Assembly: GCA_910584345.1 (NCBI GenBank)
Contig: CAJTZX010000010.1
Coordinates: 16,258 to 80,257, forward strand
DNA: 64,000 nucleotides
Direction: 5' to 3'
Source: an uncultured Eubacterium sp.
Lineage (GTDB): Bacteria > Bacillota > Clostridia > Lachnospirales > Lachnospiraceae
This document shows, piece after piece, positions 1 to 10,800 of the stretch. A model generated the notes under the pieces. It made no database searches. It saw only the letters and a list, made by a program, of their open reading frames with translations, and was not told the origin of the DNA. A program made the translations under genes and the position numbers. The stretch's first letter is position 1. Each line of letters starts with the position of its first letter.

Positions 1-902
1 CTGTATGCATCATATACATCTCCAAAAGCTTCCTTCTCTCTTTTTTGTACAATCTTGATTTTATTTGCATCCGTTAATTCTTCATTGAATTTATTCACAC
101 AATAAATAAAATAATAGCCATCGTCCGTTTTTATGCTGCTGGTAGCGGTCCCATTATCCAGTGCAAATGCTGCTTTTTCAACTTCTTGCGGAAGCTCCCC
201 TCTGCCAAACTGTATCTTTACTTCTTCTGCCTCATTATAAGAACTGGCAAGCGTAGAAAAGTCGCCGCCTGACGCAAGCGCTTTTTTTATCTCTCTGGCT
301 TTTTTAGAATCCGATACAACGATCTGCATCGCATCCATAATGCGCGCCTCATCATCGCTCACTTCACTGTTCACTCCAACTGTCAGTGATTTATAAAGCT
401 TTTGCGCCAAAGCATAGTCTTCATATAATTTTTTTATATCTGCTTCACTCACTTCCAGATAAGCCAATTCTTGTTCGTTCAAAGACTCGTAGTAAGCTTT
501 GGCCGCTTTTTCTACACTTGCAAGCTCCTCTTCTTCCAATGCGATATCTCTGCTTTTTGCCAAAGAATCCATACTTAGAATTTTCGTCATCTGTGCAACT
601 GTCAGATTTTTAATATACTCCTCCAACAGTCCTTCCTGAGCTTCCTGCTGCCACAAATCCACGCCGGCTACAGTTCCATACAAGTTTTGATAGTTCACAA
701 GATACACTTTTGCCTCAGATAAAGAATAACTCTGTCCATCTACTTTTAGTACCGGCTTAGACATCATCTGCGTAACATGGAGCGGATCCCCTTTTCCACA
801 GCCTGTACACAGACAAGATAAAAGCATGCCAGCACATAACACGGCAGCCGTTTTCTTTTTGTGCTTATTTGTTTCATGTTTTCTTTTTATACTACTGACC
901 AT
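1..902 (-). CDS. PpiC/PrsA-like peptidyl-prolyl isomerase lipoprotein (partial, C-terminus off window)
   Basis: This is an extracytoplasmic foldase of the SurA/PrsA type, expected to help secreted proteins fold. The reading frame starts at an ATG at 902 and runs off the window edge without a stop. The N-terminus is basic, then hydrophobic, then has an LCTGC lipobox with Cys about residue 35, so it should be a lipoprotein on the outer face of the membrane. A SurA-N-like helical region follows. A parvulin-like core includes QIVVSDSKKAREI, GGDFSTLASSYNE, FGRGELPQEVEKAAF and DDGYYFIYCVNKF. The ATG lies 3 bp after the stop of the small upstream gene, so the two are probably co-transcribed. The domain call is by motif pattern; client proteins are unknown. 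Confidence 0.85.
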   Translation of the reverse strand, partial: MVSSIKRKHETNKHKKKTAAVLCAGMLLSCLCTGCGKGDPLHVTQMMSKPVLKVDGQSYSLSEAKVYLVNYQNLYGTVAGVDLWQQEAQEGLLEEYIKNLTVAQMTKILSMDSLAKSRDIALEEEELASVEKAAKAYYESLNEQELAYLEVSEADIKKLYEDYALAQKLYKSLTVGVNSEVSDDEARIMDAMQIVVSDSKKAREIKKALASGGDFSTLASSYNEAEEVKIQFGRGELPQEVEKAAFALDNGTATSSIKTDDGYYFIYCVNKFNEELTDANKIKIVQKREKEAFGDVYDAY

Positions 903-905
903 ATA

Positions 906-1169
906 CTAAACCTCAACAACCAGATATCTTCCGTCCGGAAGCGAAAATACTTCGCTGGCCTCCTCAATCTCTTTCAGACTCATATCGGCAACATCTGCAC
1001 CACTCTCATCCAGATAATCTTTTACTTCCTGCAGGCTCTCACAGACAACTGCCAGACAGTCTTCTAAAAATTCTTCTGCTTCCTCCTGCGTAGAAGCTAC
1101 CTCCTCCCGGAACAGCTGTGTCTGATGCTTCAAAAAATAGTTCAGACATATTTCATCAAATTGATTCAT
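906..1169 (-). CDS. small acidic conserved hypothetical protein, 87 aa
   Basis: I do not recognise a named family. The product is 87 residues, very rich in Glu and Asp, predicted helical, with no signal peptide or membrane segment, and ends in a hydrophobic strand (GRYLVVEV). A good Shine-Dalgarno (AAGGAGG) lies about 13 bases before the ATG, which supports a real gene. It sits between maf and the foldase lipoprotein in one minus-strand run, with a 3-bp gap to the lipoprotein start, so it is likely part of that transcription unit. Cytosolic location is inferred only from the absence of export signals. Confidence 0.7.
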   Translation of the reverse strand: MNQFDEICLNYFLKHQTQLFREEVASTQEEAEEFLEDCLAVVCESLQEVKDYLDESGADVADMSLKEIEEASEVFSLPDGRYLVVEV

Positions 1170-1224
1170 CTTTTGCTCTGCCTCCTTTTTTCTGATTCGA
1201 TATTTTTATCATAGTAGATATTGC

Positions 1225-1839
1225 TCAAAAAGGCAATGCAATTTCTTCGATTTTCTTCAAAACCTGGTAAAGCTTTGCCACCGGCAGTCCGACCACATTT
1301 GCATAATCCCCTTTTACTTCCTGTACAAAACGCGCTCCCATGCCCTGAATGCCATAACTGCCTGCCTTATCCATCGGTTCCTTGCTGCGCACATAAGCTT
1401 TGATCTCTGTATCCGTCATCGGATAAAACCGAACATGCGTGCATTCTGCAAATTCAATACACTGATGTTCCCCATGCAGCATCAGGCGTATTGCAACTCC
1501 TGTATACACCTGATGAACCGATCCGGAAAGCATGCGAAGCATCTCTGTCGCATGGGATGCATTTTGGGGTTTTCCCAAAATCTGATCCTGATATACGACA
1601 ACCGTGTCTGCGCCAAGAACTAAATAGTCCGTGCATCCGGCTGCTGTTTCTTTGTAATTGCCAAATTCAGCTTCTTCCACTTCTGCTGCTTTTTGGGCGG
1701 CAAGCTGCTGTACAATGTCGAATGGCTTGCGTTTTGTAAATCTTTCATTTCCTTTTGCAGGAATCACTTCAAATTCCGGAAAAATCTTAGCAAGCAGCTC
1801 TTTCCTCCTTGGGGATGCTGATGCCAGTATCACACGCAT
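1225..1839 (-). CDS. maf: Maf family nucleoside triphosphate pyrophosphatase
   Basis: Maf proteins hydrolyse non-canonical or modified NTPs (dTTP/UTP-type pyrophosphatases) to NMP and PPi, and have been linked to septum formation. The product is 204 residues, the usual family length. It opens with the diagnostic ILASASPRRKELL substrate loop, has the central ADTVVVYQDQILGKP segment with the conserved Asp, and a DKAGSYGIQG motif near residue 160. It lies 48 bp downstream of addA on the same strand and is probably read through from it. The exact nucleotide specificity cannot be fixed by reading. Confidence 0.93.
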   Translation of the reverse strand: MRVILASASPRRKELLAKIFPEFEVIPAKGNERFTKRKPFDIVQQLAAQKAAEVEEAEFGNYKETAAGCTDYLVLGADTVVVYQDQILGKPQNASHATEMLRMLSGSVHQVYTGVAIRLMLHGEHQCIEFAECTHVRFYPMTDTEIKAYVRSKEPMDKAGSYGIQGMGARFVQEVKGDYANVVGLPVAKLYQVLKKIEEIALPF

Positions 1840-1887
1840 AATTTTCTCCTTTCCTGATAATGTCCGCCATGTATAAGCAGGACTCTC

Positions 1888-4800
1888 CTACACTCTCACT
1901 ACTTCCTGCAGTGAAAATGAATAAATTAATTTTTCTTTTATCTTTTTCCCTGTAGCCTTCTGCAGTGCTTTTGCATACAGATCCAGCTGTACCTGATAGC
2001 GTTCTTTCAGCTGTTCTTTTGCGCACACCCGATCTGTCTTATAATCCAAAAGGACAAGCATATCATCTTCTATCCAGTAAACATCAACAATCCCCTGAAT
2101 CAAAACCAGCTCTGCGCTGGCTCCTTCATAGACTTCAGATGCAGGTATCCCCATTACAAACGGCTGTTCTTTATACAATTCTCCGCTCTGCTGTGCCCGT
2201 GCCATCCTCTGTGCCAACGGGTTTTCTAAAAACCTGCCAATCATCCGTACACTGACCAGTTCTTTCATATCTTGTGTAATCCGCTGTTTCCTAAGCATTT
2301 CTTCTATTTGACTGCGAATATCCTCTATGTGATCTTTACTCTTGATATTCCTTACAAAATCAACTTCTTCCATTACTTTATGAACAGCGCTTCCCCGCAT
2401 TGCTCCTTTGCTTTCCTGTTCTATTTCTGTGCGCATAAATGCAGGAACGACGCTTTCCTGCTCTTTTGCAAACCACTCTTCCTGTGGCGGTGCATCTTCT
2501 TCCAAAACAATACTCTGCCGCCGCTTTAGTTCCGTAACAGATATTTTTGTCTTTAAATCCATATCTGATGCAAACGGATACTTCCATGACAGTGTTTGAT
2601 CTAATTGCCTGTACAAATCCGGATCTGCCGTTTTATACAGATTTTCCACCTGTATCTGCTCCAGCCTTTCTACCGCTGTCTCCACAGCTTCCAAAAGCAT
2701 AAGCTCTTCTGTATGATACGTACGTATCTCACATACATCTTTGCAGGATGATACACATGGAAATACCCAGTCCAAATAAGAAGATGCCTGATATCTCGTT
2801 AAATAATTCATACACAGATCCGCTGACAGTCCTGTCTGCGGCAGCTCTCCTTTTACGGTACCTGTCATCAGCAGCTTTTCTTTTGCCCTTGTCAACGCTA
2901 CATACAGTACGCGAAGCTCCTCCCCTTGATTTTCAATGCTAATTTCATTTTCTAATATTTTCTTGATAAATCCAGGTTTTCGTATTCTTTTTTCTGTATC
3001 TATATAATCCAGTCCGATGCCGTATTCCGGATGCAGAATCATCCTGCTGCGAATATCCTGTTTGTTAAACTGCTTGCCCATACCGCTTACAAATACAATT
3101 GGAAACTCCAGCCCTTTGCTTTTATGAATGCTCATAATTCGCACTACATCTTCGTTTTCACTTGTTATATCCGCCTCGCCAAAATCTATTTCATATTTTT
3201 TTAATTTTTCAATATAACGCACGAAATGAAACAACCCTTTGTAACTTGTCTTTTCATAGGCAATCGCTTTTTCCAACAGCATATCTACATTCGCCCGCCT
3301 CTGTTCTCCGGCAGGCATTGCCTGAATATAAGACGCATATCCGGTTTCCTGTAAAACTGTCTGTATCAGTTTATGGATAGGCGTATAAGGTGTGAGACGG
3401 CGCAGCTTTTCATACATGTCTAAAAAGGCAGACGCTTTTCGATACAGCGGATCTTCGCAACTACGTTCACATTCGCCATAATGTACAAAATCTTCTAATG
3501 CCAAAAAATAAAAATGCTCTTTACTGGCAGCTCTGATACGTGCCAGCTCTTCCCCGTTCATACCGCCGATTGGCGATGCCAGTACGGCAGCGGCAGGAAT
3601 ATCCTGCAGCGGATTATCCAGTATGGCAAGCATACTCAAAATCGTCTGTATCTCTACCGTACCAAAATATCCGGTCTTAGAAGCTGTATGTGCCGGAATA
3701 CCCGCATCTGTGAACACTTTTAAAAATGTATCCGTCCATCCGCTCATACTGCGCAGCAAAATGACAATATCCTTATAACATGCCTTGCGAAGCTGTCCAC
3801 TCTCCCGGTCTGTCACAAGCTGAGTCTCCAGCAGCTCGCGGATACGTGCCGCAACCATACGTGCTTCAAGCTCCTGCCAGCTGTTTATCTGCGCCTGTGC
3901 CAGCTCTTCTTCGAAAGCCTGTGCCAATAACAGTTCACTTTGAAACATCTTTTCCTGTTCCGGTTGCGGGTACGTGGCTCCTGCATACAGCGCAGCCTGT
4001 TTATCATATTCCACATTTCCAATATCTTCATGCATGATCTGAAAGAAAATGGTATTGACCGCTTCTACAACTTCCATCCGGCTGCGAAAATTTTTATGCA
4101 GGTCTATTTTCTGCCTGCTGCTTTCCTCACTTGTATACGTCTTATATTTTTCTATAAACAACTCCGGTCTTGCCAGACGAAAGCGGTAAATACTCTGCTT
4201 CACATCCCCAACCATAAAAATATTGTTTTCACCGGTCTCTTCGCGGGACACCGCTTTTAAAATCGTTTCCTGCACATAGTTGCTGTCCTGGTATTCGTCA
4301 ATCATGATCTCTTCATAAACTTCCCTCAGTTCTTGCGCAGCTGCCGTCGGCATTCTCGTCTCGCCATCTATAAGAATACGCAGCGCAAAATGCTCAATAT
4401 CTGAAAAATCAAGCAGGTTCCGTTCTTCTTTTTTTTCCTGATACGCTTTTGTAAACAGTAGTGTCAGCTGTACCAACGCCTCCACATCCGGCAAAATTTT
4501 TTGAATATCTTCGATCATATCCGGCAAATCCTGATAAAAATAAGATTCCCGCATTTTGGTAAGCGTATCTTTCATTTTTTTCCGAATGTTTTTTACCTGT
4601 TCCTGTTTTTCTTTACTGCCCTCATACTTACGGTTTACCCCCAGCTTTGTAAACGCAAATCCCAAGATCAGCCTTCCATATTGTTCAAAGCTGCTGCAGG
4701 CGCACAGCTGTTCCAACTGACACAAATCATCCTCTACGGCAGCCAGATACATCTGCGGCCCGTCCGGCTGTAAACACAACTCCTTTGCATCCTCCATCTG

Positions 4801-5481
4801 CCTCTTTAAATCTGCCATCATAAACCCAAGATACCGTACAAGCCCCTGCATCCATCCCTGTTCATTCAGTTTGTCCGATAAACAGTAGCCTTGCGGCAGC
4901 GACGAAAGCCATTCTTCCGGCCATGGATAGCTCTGTGAAAAATCATACAGCCGCATCATAAACTCCACAAGCGCCGCATCACTTTTTGCTGTGGCATAAC
5001 GGTCTGCCAGACGCAAAAAACCTTCGGACTTTTGCTGATAACACTGTTCCATCACTTCCTGCGCCACATCTGCTTTTAATAACTGCAGCTCGCCCGGATC
5101 TGCAATCCGAAAAGACGGTTCCAAATCAATGGTTTGAAAATAATTACGTACGACATACAGACAAAAGCTGTCAATCGTTGTAATCTGCGCATTATGCACA
5201 AGTGTCGCCTGCCGCTGCAGCCTGCTGCTTTCCGGATCCGCTTCCAGCCTCTTTTCAATCGCCTGACTGACACGCTCCCGCATTTCAGCAGCGGCCGCTT
5301 TTGTAAAGGTTACGATTAACATCCGGTCAATATCCACCGGATGTTTTGCATCCAGCACCTTTTGCACAATACGCTCCACTAACACTGCCGTTTTACCGGA
5401 ACCTGCCGCTGCTGAAACGAGCAAGTTACGATCACGCAATGCAATGACCTGCTGCTGCTGTTTCGTCCATGTCACACCCAT
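1888..5481 (-). CDS. addA: ATP-dependent helicase/nuclease AddAB, subunit A
   Basis: AddA is the UvrD-type helicase and one nuclease of the AddAB complex, which resects double-strand breaks up to Chi for RecA loading, the Firmicutes counterpart of RecBCD. The product is about 1197 residues, typical length. The Walker A SAAAGSGKT is near residue 24, the Walker B/motif II IDEYQD is mid-protein, LRVLYVALTRAKEKL is helicase motif VI, and LVLLDYKTD near the C-terminus is the RecB-family nuclease core. The start is either ATG 5481 or GTG 5484; both overlap the addB stop, which indicates translational coupling. No sign of damage. Confidence 0.97.
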   Translation of the reverse strand: MGVTWTKQQQQVIALRDRNLLVSAAAGSGKTAVLVERIVQKVLDAKHPVDIDRMLIVTFTKAAAAEMRERVSQAIEKRLEADPESSRLQRQATLVHNAQITTIDSFCLYVVRNYFQTIDLEPSFRIADPGELQLLKADVAQEVMEQCYQQKSEGFLRLADRYATAKSDAALVEFMMRLYDFSQSYPWPEEWLSSLPQGYCLSDKLNEQGWMQGLVRYLGFMMADLKRQMEDAKELCLQPDGPQMYLAAVEDDLCQLEQLCACSSFEQYGRLILGFAFTKLGVNRKYEGSKEKQEQVKNIRKKMKDTLTKMRESYFYQDLPDMIEDIQKILPDVEALVQLTLLFTKAYQEKKEERNLLDFSDIEHFALRILIDGETRMPTAAAQELREVYEEIMIDEYQDSNYVQETILKAVSREETGENNIFMVGDVKQSIYRFRLARPELFIEKYKTYTSEESSRQKIDLHKNFRSRMEVVEAVNTIFFQIMHEDIGNVEYDKQAALYAGATYPQPEQEKMFQSELLLAQAFEEELAQAQINSWQELEARMVAARIRELLETQLVTDRESGQLRKACYKDIVILLRSMSGWTDTFLKVFTDAGIPAHTASKTGYFGTVEIQTILSMLAILDNPLQDIPAAAVLASPIGGMNGEELARIRAASKEHFYFLALEDFVHYGECERSCEDPLYRKASAFLDMYEKLRRLTPYTPIHKLIQTVLQETGYASYIQAMPAGEQRRANVDMLLEKAIAYEKTSYKGLFHFVRYIEKLKKYEIDFGEADITSENEDVVRIMSIHKSKGLEFPIVFVSGMGKQFNKQDIRSRMILHPEYGIGLDYIDTEKRIRKPGFIKKILENEISIENQGEELRVLYVALTRAKEKLLMTGTVKGELPQTGLSADLCMNYLTRYQASSYLDWVFPCVSSCKDVCEIRTYHTEELMLLEAVETAVERLEQIQVENLYKTADPDLYRQLDQTLSWKYPFASDMDLKTKISVTELKRRQSIVLEEDAPPQEEWFAKEQESVVPAFMRTEIEQESKGAMRGSAVHKVMEEVDFVRNIKSKDHIEDIRSQIEEMLRKQRITQDMKELVSVRMIGRFLENPLAQRMARAQQSGELYKEQPFVMGIPASEVYEGASAELVLIQGIVDVYWIEDDMLVLLDYKTDRVCAKEQLKERYQVQLDLYAKALQKATGKKIKEKLIYSFSLQEVVRV

Positions 5482-8400
5482 CACTTTTCTGCCTGCCCTT
5501 CTTCCATTTGTTTTATCACCTCTGATGCCTGATCGAATTTTTTTAACCTGCGGTAATCAAATCCATCGATCCTTTCATCAAATCCGCACACGCTTCGATA
5601 CGGACAATACCCGCATGACGTGCGGTCTCCAAGCTCATACGGATTGACCGCTATCTCTCCACGCATCATGCGCACTCCGAGTTCCATAATCTTACGATTC
5701 ACATAATCAGAAATCACACCAAACTGCTTGTGTGTCGCGGCTTTCGAATTTTTACGCAGTGTTCCATCCTTATTTTCCGTCACCGGCAAGATATTGGAAG
5801 ACGACTGCATCGTATGATCCATCGCATGATAAACTTCCGGGTCTGCATTCACATACCCATCCAGCTTTAACTTTGCAAAGATCTGCTCCCGTATCTCTTC
5901 TTCAGACTGCTCTTGTTCCATATCCAACAGCGGGTCATCAATATGATAATAAAAAATTCCTGCCGGTTTCACTTCTTTGTTCGGATGCTTCTTACGCATC
6001 AGCTCCATAGCAGCGTTCAAATATACGACCAGCTGCAGCTGCAGACCATGATACAGTGATAACAGCTGAAAACTTGTATTTCCGGATTTATAGTCTATCA
6101 CTCTTACATAGACCTCTTTTTCCTTCTCCCAAATATCCATACGATCGATTCTTCCCCTAAGGCGCATCTTTTCTTCTTCACTGAGCTTAAAATGAATGGC
6201 GTCAAGCTCATTCACATACTGAAACGTTACTTCATAATTCTCAGGTATAAAGCTGCCGCTTCGTATCTGCCGGCCAAGCACATCCACGGTACGGTTCAGC
6301 ACTTTTTCCATTCGGCGTACAAGATAAACATTACGTTCCCCTTCTGCCAAAGCAGTATTGCGGCAAGCTGCAATCGCCTGGTCGATTGCTTCTTTCGCAT
6401 ACTGTTTCTGATGCTCCATCGTCATACGAAACCAATCGTCCCCGGCTTCCTGCATCCGCCTTGCAAAACGCTCCAACGCATCATGTAAAATGCTTCCAAA
6501 ATCTACCGGTTCAAATTCATTGAGCTGCCGCTTTGCCAGCTTTAGGCCATACTGCAAAAAATGTGCAAACGCGCATCCTGCAAACCGTTCCAGCCTCGTA
6601 ACCGAATGTTCTAAAACTGTCCCATAAAGCTGGCGACAGATTTGTGCACTTAGCTGCGTATCTTTGTGGACAAAAAAAGCTGCCTTTATATACTTTGGTA
6701 CAACATCCGCCCACCGCTCCTGCTGCATATACCAGGCATACAATGCTTTCCATTCTCTGGAAGCTTCCTTGTGTTTCGCCTGCGCCAGCCCGCTTAAAAA
6801 ATACTGCATACTGCTTTCCGGTGTCGCCGCCATATCTTCTTTTGGCGTTAAGAGCATAAGCTTTGGAAACATTTTTAAGATTGCTCCGATCAAATAAGAT
6901 CGGCGTCTCGTATCCCCATCCTGTCCTGCCTGGGAACAGGTAAGATATAGACGGTCTGACGGTTTTGTCAAATTCAGATACAAATAAAATTTTTGAATAA
7001 ACGCTTTTTCTCTGGCCGTAGGCGCAAGCGTCAGATCATAGCTTGTCAGCTTTTCCCGCTCGAACTGTGAAAGTATTCCGCTGTCAGTCTCATTTTTCGG
7101 TATAATTCCGTCGTTTACCCCAATAAAAAACAGTATTTTTATATGCTCCAAACGCGTTCTTTCAATATCGCCAAACAGCACCCGGTCAAATCCTGGAGGA
7201 ATAATACCTACTTTAGAAGCCTCAAACCCGGCATCTAAAATCTGTGCAAACTCTTTTCCAGACACCAGCTCCTCTCCCAGCAGCTTTACCATCTGGTCAA
7301 ACAGCTCCATCACAATGCCATATATCTGCTCATTCTCCTTTGCCTGCGCCAGCATTCCTTCTGCCTCAAACTGCTCCTTTTGCATTGCTACCTGCTCCTG
7401 CATATGCAGCCGGACAAGCAGTTCATACAACGCCACTGTCATCTCCCGCACAGTCACGCCTTTTTGATGAAATGTTTCATGGAATGGTAAAAAGCAGTCC
7501 AAAAACGCTTCTCTTGCTTCATTTAGTTCCTCCAGTTCAGCCTCTTCCAGCCATGCAGCCGGACGCACCCAGCTTTTTTTCCAACGGTTCCAGCCCCGGA
7601 TTCCAAATGCCAGCAAATAATTTTCGAGCAGATCCATGATATCCGTGTCTATCCCGCTTAACCCGCTTTTTAAAAACCGCATCACGCTCTCATACGAATA
7701 ATCTGACGTCTCCATCTCCAAAACCGCACGAACAAGCTCTATCATCGGATGAAACATAATATTTTTTTTCTGATCGACAAATATCGGTATGCCGTAAAGC
7801 TCAAAAATTTCCTCCGCATAGTTAGCATAAGACGGCACATCTCCGGTTACAACCGCAATATCAATATAACGGTACTGCTCCTGCGACACGAGTTTTCGAA
7901 TCTCTCCTGCCACAAACCGAAGTTCATTTTTCGGCTGAAACAGACTGCAGATTTGAATCTCCTGCTGCTCTTTCTCATATTTTGCGGGACATTTACGAAA
8001 CAAATTCTGTTCCAGATGAAAAATGGCAGGGGCATTTTGATATCGCCTGCTGCGCCCATGTCCCAGCATGACCGGTTCCAGCAATTCTACCCCATGGCAT
8101 TTTGCAAGCTCACATAACGAATACACCGTTTTTTTACTCAGATAAAACAAATCCTGGATGTCCGGTTTCCCATACAAAGGCTCCCGCATATCCATTGTCA
8201 CCGCAACCTGCACACTCTCTGCCAGTACGAGCAATTCCTCCAAAAACTCATTCTGTACCGGCGTAAATCCAGTATAGCCATCCAAAACAACAACACTGCC
8301 CCGCAACATCTGTGACTGAGGAGCTGCCTTCGTCAGCAAATTGATGATCTCATCCGCTGTCACATACCGTCCTTCTAAAAACTCCAAATATCCGCGATAC

Positions 8401-8885
8401 AACGTCACAATATCATTTAACTTGTGCCAAAGTACGTGTTTTTGCTCCAGAGCATCCCTCACCTGCTCTAATTCATCTAACGAAACATGATACTGCGTCA
8501 GTTCTGAAATCAGCGATTTCATCTCACTGACATAACCGATCTTTCGCATATTCCCGCTCAGCAAGTGAAGCTGTTGTTCTTTTGCGGATGCCACATTGCG
8601 CAGCACCAGATTCTTTCCCGTTTCTTCCAATACAACAAAATCCATCATGCCCAGATCGTCAAATACCCGGTAAGCAAGCCTTTGAAAACTCAGCACGTCA
8701 ATGTTTAAAATCGCATGTGCCGGATGCCTGTCTACAAATTCTTTCTGTGTCTGCATCGTAAATTGTTCCGGTACTAAAAATAAAAAATCTTTCTTCGGAT
8801 ACTTCTGCGCCTGTTCCAGAACATGCTCATAAAGCCAGGCAGACTTTCCACTGCCGGAATTTCCAAAAATAAATTGCAGCGACAT
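5481..8885 (-). CDS. addB: ATP-dependent nuclease AddAB, subunit B
   Basis: AddB is the partner of AddA. It carries a degenerate helicase fold that recognises Chi and a second RecB-type nuclease holding a 4Fe-4S cluster. The product is 1134 residues. The P-loop GNSGSGKS is at residues 8-15, the nuclease motif VIDYKSGN is in the C-terminal third, and the cluster-type cysteines CGYCPYRSVC are near residue 1100. It is the first gene of the addB-addA pair and its stop overlaps the addA start. The intergenic region upstream holds the terminator of the preceding chemoreceptor gene, so addB must have its own promoter; I could not pick a convincing one. Confidence 0.97.
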   Translation of the reverse strand: MSLQFIFGNSGSGKSAWLYEHVLEQAQKYPKKDFLFLVPEQFTMQTQKEFVDRHPAHAILNIDVLSFQRLAYRVFDDLGMMDFVVLEETGKNLVLRNVASAKEQQLHLLSGNMRKIGYVSEMKSLISELTQYHVSLDELEQVRDALEQKHVLWHKLNDIVTLYRGYLEFLEGRYVTADEIINLLTKAAPQSQMLRGSVVVLDGYTGFTPVQNEFLEELLVLAESVQVAVTMDMREPLYGKPDIQDLFYLSKKTVYSLCELAKCHGVELLEPVMLGHGRSRRYQNAPAIFHLEQNLFRKCPAKYEKEQQEIQICSLFQPKNELRFVAGEIRKLVSQEQYRYIDIAVVTGDVPSYANYAEEIFELYGIPIFVDQKKNIMFHPMIELVRAVLEMETSDYSYESVMRFLKSGLSGIDTDIMDLLENYLLAFGIRGWNRWKKSWVRPAAWLEEAELEELNEAREAFLDCFLPFHETFHQKGVTVREMTVALYELLVRLHMQEQVAMQKEQFEAEGMLAQAKENEQIYGIVMELFDQMVKLLGEELVSGKEFAQILDAGFEASKVGIIPPGFDRVLFGDIERTRLEHIKILFFIGVNDGIIPKNETDSGILSQFEREKLTSYDLTLAPTAREKAFIQKFYLYLNLTKPSDRLYLTCSQAGQDGDTRRRSYLIGAILKMFPKLMLLTPKEDMAATPESSMQYFLSGLAQAKHKEASREWKALYAWYMQQERWADVVPKYIKAAFFVHKDTQLSAQICRQLYGTVLEHSVTRLERFAGCAFAHFLQYGLKLAKRQLNEFEPVDFGSILHDALERFARRMQEAGDDWFRMTMEHQKQYAKEAIDQAIAACRNTALAEGERNVYLVRRMEKVLNRTVDVLGRQIRSGSFIPENYEVTFQYVNELDAIHFKLSEEEKMRLRGRIDRMDIWEKEKEVYVRVIDYKSGNTSFQLLSLYHGLQLQLVVYLNAAMELMRKKHPNKEVKPAGIFYYHIDDPLLDMEQEQSEEEIREQIFAKLKLDGYVNADPEVYHAMDHTMQSSSNILPVTENKDGTLRKNSKAATHKQFGVISDYVNRKIMELGVRMMRGEIAVNPYELGDRTSCGYCPYRSVCGFDERIDGFDYRRLKKFDQASEVIKQMEEGQAEK

Positions 8886-8938
8886 TATTTGCTCCTTTTC
8901 TATATAAATAGTAATGATTGATACTTATCAGCAAGAAA

Positions 8939-8969
8939 GCGCTCCAAAATCCATTTACTTTTGAAGCGC
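8939..8969 (-). terminator. probable intrinsic terminator after the chemoreceptor gene
   Basis: An inverted repeat of 11 bases per arm with one mismatch (GCGCTCCAAAA against TTTTGAAGCGC) encloses a 9-base loop. On the minus strand it is followed by TTTCTT, a weak U-tract. It lies about 65 bp after the chemoreceptor stop and upstream of addB. Confidence 0.5.
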
Positions 8970-9032
8970 ATCCCCTATCCTTTGTCATCCGTCGATTAGC
9001 TTACCGCTAAACACCTATTCCGCTGTCACCCT

Positions 9033-10772
9033 CTACAGTTTGGTAAAAATCTCTGTCTCGTGTTTTAGCTTCGTAGCGATTCCTTTATTTTCACTCATCT
9101 GCACATTAATATTGTCCATATCGGCCACAAGCACCTGCATATTTTCAGCCGTACCGCTTACGCCGCTTACACCTTCATCTATTGCAACGCTAATTGTATG
9201 AATCGAATCTGCAATCTCAGCTACTGATATTTTCAGCGTATCTGTTTTTACATCAAATTCCTGCATGACTTCTTCTATATAAGTGGCATTTTGTTTATAT
9301 TCATCCCCTGCGGCTACAAATGCTTCAAATTCAGGAAGAATTGACTCATTCATATAAGTGACAAGACTTCTTGCATGTTCTGCCAGATTACGTACTGCCT
9401 CTGTCACAATGACATTAATACGCTGAATATTATTTGCGGATTCTCTCGTTGCCGCCGCCAGCTGACTAATCTCTGCTGCAACTACAGCAAACCCTTTTCC
9501 CGCTTCACCTGCTCTGGCAGCTTCTATCGAAGCGTTTAACGCCAGCAGATTTGTCTGACTTGCTACATTTAAAATATCACTCGTTAATGTATTGACCTGA
9601 TCTACACTTTTGCTATTCTCAATGGCCTGATTTAACACTGCTAATATTTCACTGATCTTTACACTCGTCGTCTCCATATTGCTGCGCGCCTTACCCGCCA
9701 TTGTCTCGGCATGTCCTTTCATCTTCTTGGAATAATCGTTGATCTCACTCGTACGTTCTGCAATGCTGATGACTTCTTCATTCACAGACTCTGCATTTTC
9801 ACTGATCGTCTGCGCATTGTTGGATACTGCTTCCATCGTGGCAGATAATTCTTCGGTCAGCGCTGACATTTCAGAAACGCTATTATTCGAAGTCGTTACA
9901 TTATCCATAACCTCTGATACAACCGCATCCATTTTCTGTGAATTGTCTGTAATAATTCGGAAAATATTTTGCAATTTTTCCAAAAAGATATTGATTCCGT
10001 CTGAAAGAGCTGCAATTTCATCATTTGACAGAATACTGACACGTCTCGTCAAATCTCCCTGCTTATGATCGATTCCCTGGATAATATCTGTCAGCTCATG
10101 CTCTGCTTTTACAATCGGGTGAAGTACGTGCCGATTAGAACTATATATTGCATATAAAATGGCAAGCAGACTGACGATAATTGTAACGCTGTTTGTAATA
10201 CGGCTGAACGTATATACATCTGCAAGCTGCGCTCTGGCATCCTGCGCAGCCTGTTTTGCATTTCCTTCGATGACATTGATATCATTTAAAATTTTCTCTA
10301 CACATGGCGCAACTTCTGTACTCGCTGCCGTATTTGCCAAAGATCTCTGTAAATTAGCGCTGAATGCACATACCCGCCGCAGCGCCAACGTCAGCTCTTC
10401 AAACTGCGCTGTCATTTCCTGATAAAACTGCTTATCCCCTTCATCTAAATATGTCTCATAATTTTTCAGGCTTTCCGCCAGTACCACTTCATTCTGCTTA
10501 ATCGTATTGACTGTATCAATCATTTTCGCAGAATTGATTGCCACTGCATGTGACAGTCCTAAATTATGTAACTGCTGCACCTGTTCTTTCATAGAGCTTA
10601 GTTCGGTAAGGCTTGTCATATAATGATCTGCAATCCGTTCCGCATTTTTATTTACCTTTTGGATATTAGACATTGCGGTAACATTTGAAACAATCGCTAC
10701 GATACCAAGAATCAAGACTGGAAGCATGATACGTACTTTAATGCTTCCCCGCCTTTTTTGTTTTTTATCCAT
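9033..10772 (-). CDS. methyl-accepting chemotaxis protein
   Basis: This is a transmembrane chemoreceptor that would control CheA kinase activity. The 579 residues show a basic N-terminus, TM1 at about 13-32, an extracytoplasmic four-helix-bundle type sensor of about 160 residues, TM2 near 195-215, a HAMP linker, and a long coiled-coil signalling domain. The conserved hairpin tip is visible ([18 protein letters not shown], then [13 protein letters not shown]). It has no C-terminal methylation-enzyme docking pentapeptide. A strong AGGAGG precedes the ATG. It lies 28 bp downstream of an orphan sugar-type solute-binding lipoprotein, which suggests the lipoprotein presents ligand to this receptor. 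Confidence 0.95.
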   Translation of the reverse strand: MDKKQKRRGSIKVRIMLPVLILGIVAIVSNVTAMSNIQKVNKNAERIADHYMTSLTELSSMKEQVQQLHNLGLSHAVAINSAKMIDTVNTIKQNEVVLAESLKNYETYLDEGDKQFYQEMTAQFEELTLALRRVCAFSANLQRSLANTAASTEVAPCVEKILNDINVIEGNAKQAAQDARAQLADVYTFSRITNSVTIIVSLLAILYAIYSSNRHVLHPIVKAEHELTDIIQGIDHKQGDLTRRVSILSNDEIAALSDGINIFLEKLQNIFRIITDNSQKMDAVVSEVMDNVTTSNNSVSEMSALTEELSATMEAVSNNAQTISENAESVNEEVISIAERTSEINDYSKKMKGHAETMAGKARSNMETTSVKISEILAVLNQAIENSKSVDQVNTLTSDILNVASQTNLLALNASIEAARAGEAGKGFAVVAAEISQLAAATRESANNIQRINVIVTEAVRNLAEHARSLVTYMNESILPEFEAFVAAGDEYKQNATYIEEVMQEFDVKTDTLKISVAEIADSIHTISVAIDEGVSGVSGTAENMQVLVADMDNINVQMSENKGIATKLKHETEIFTKL

Positions 10773-10800
10773 CTATGCGTTCCTCCTATTCCTGCCCGTT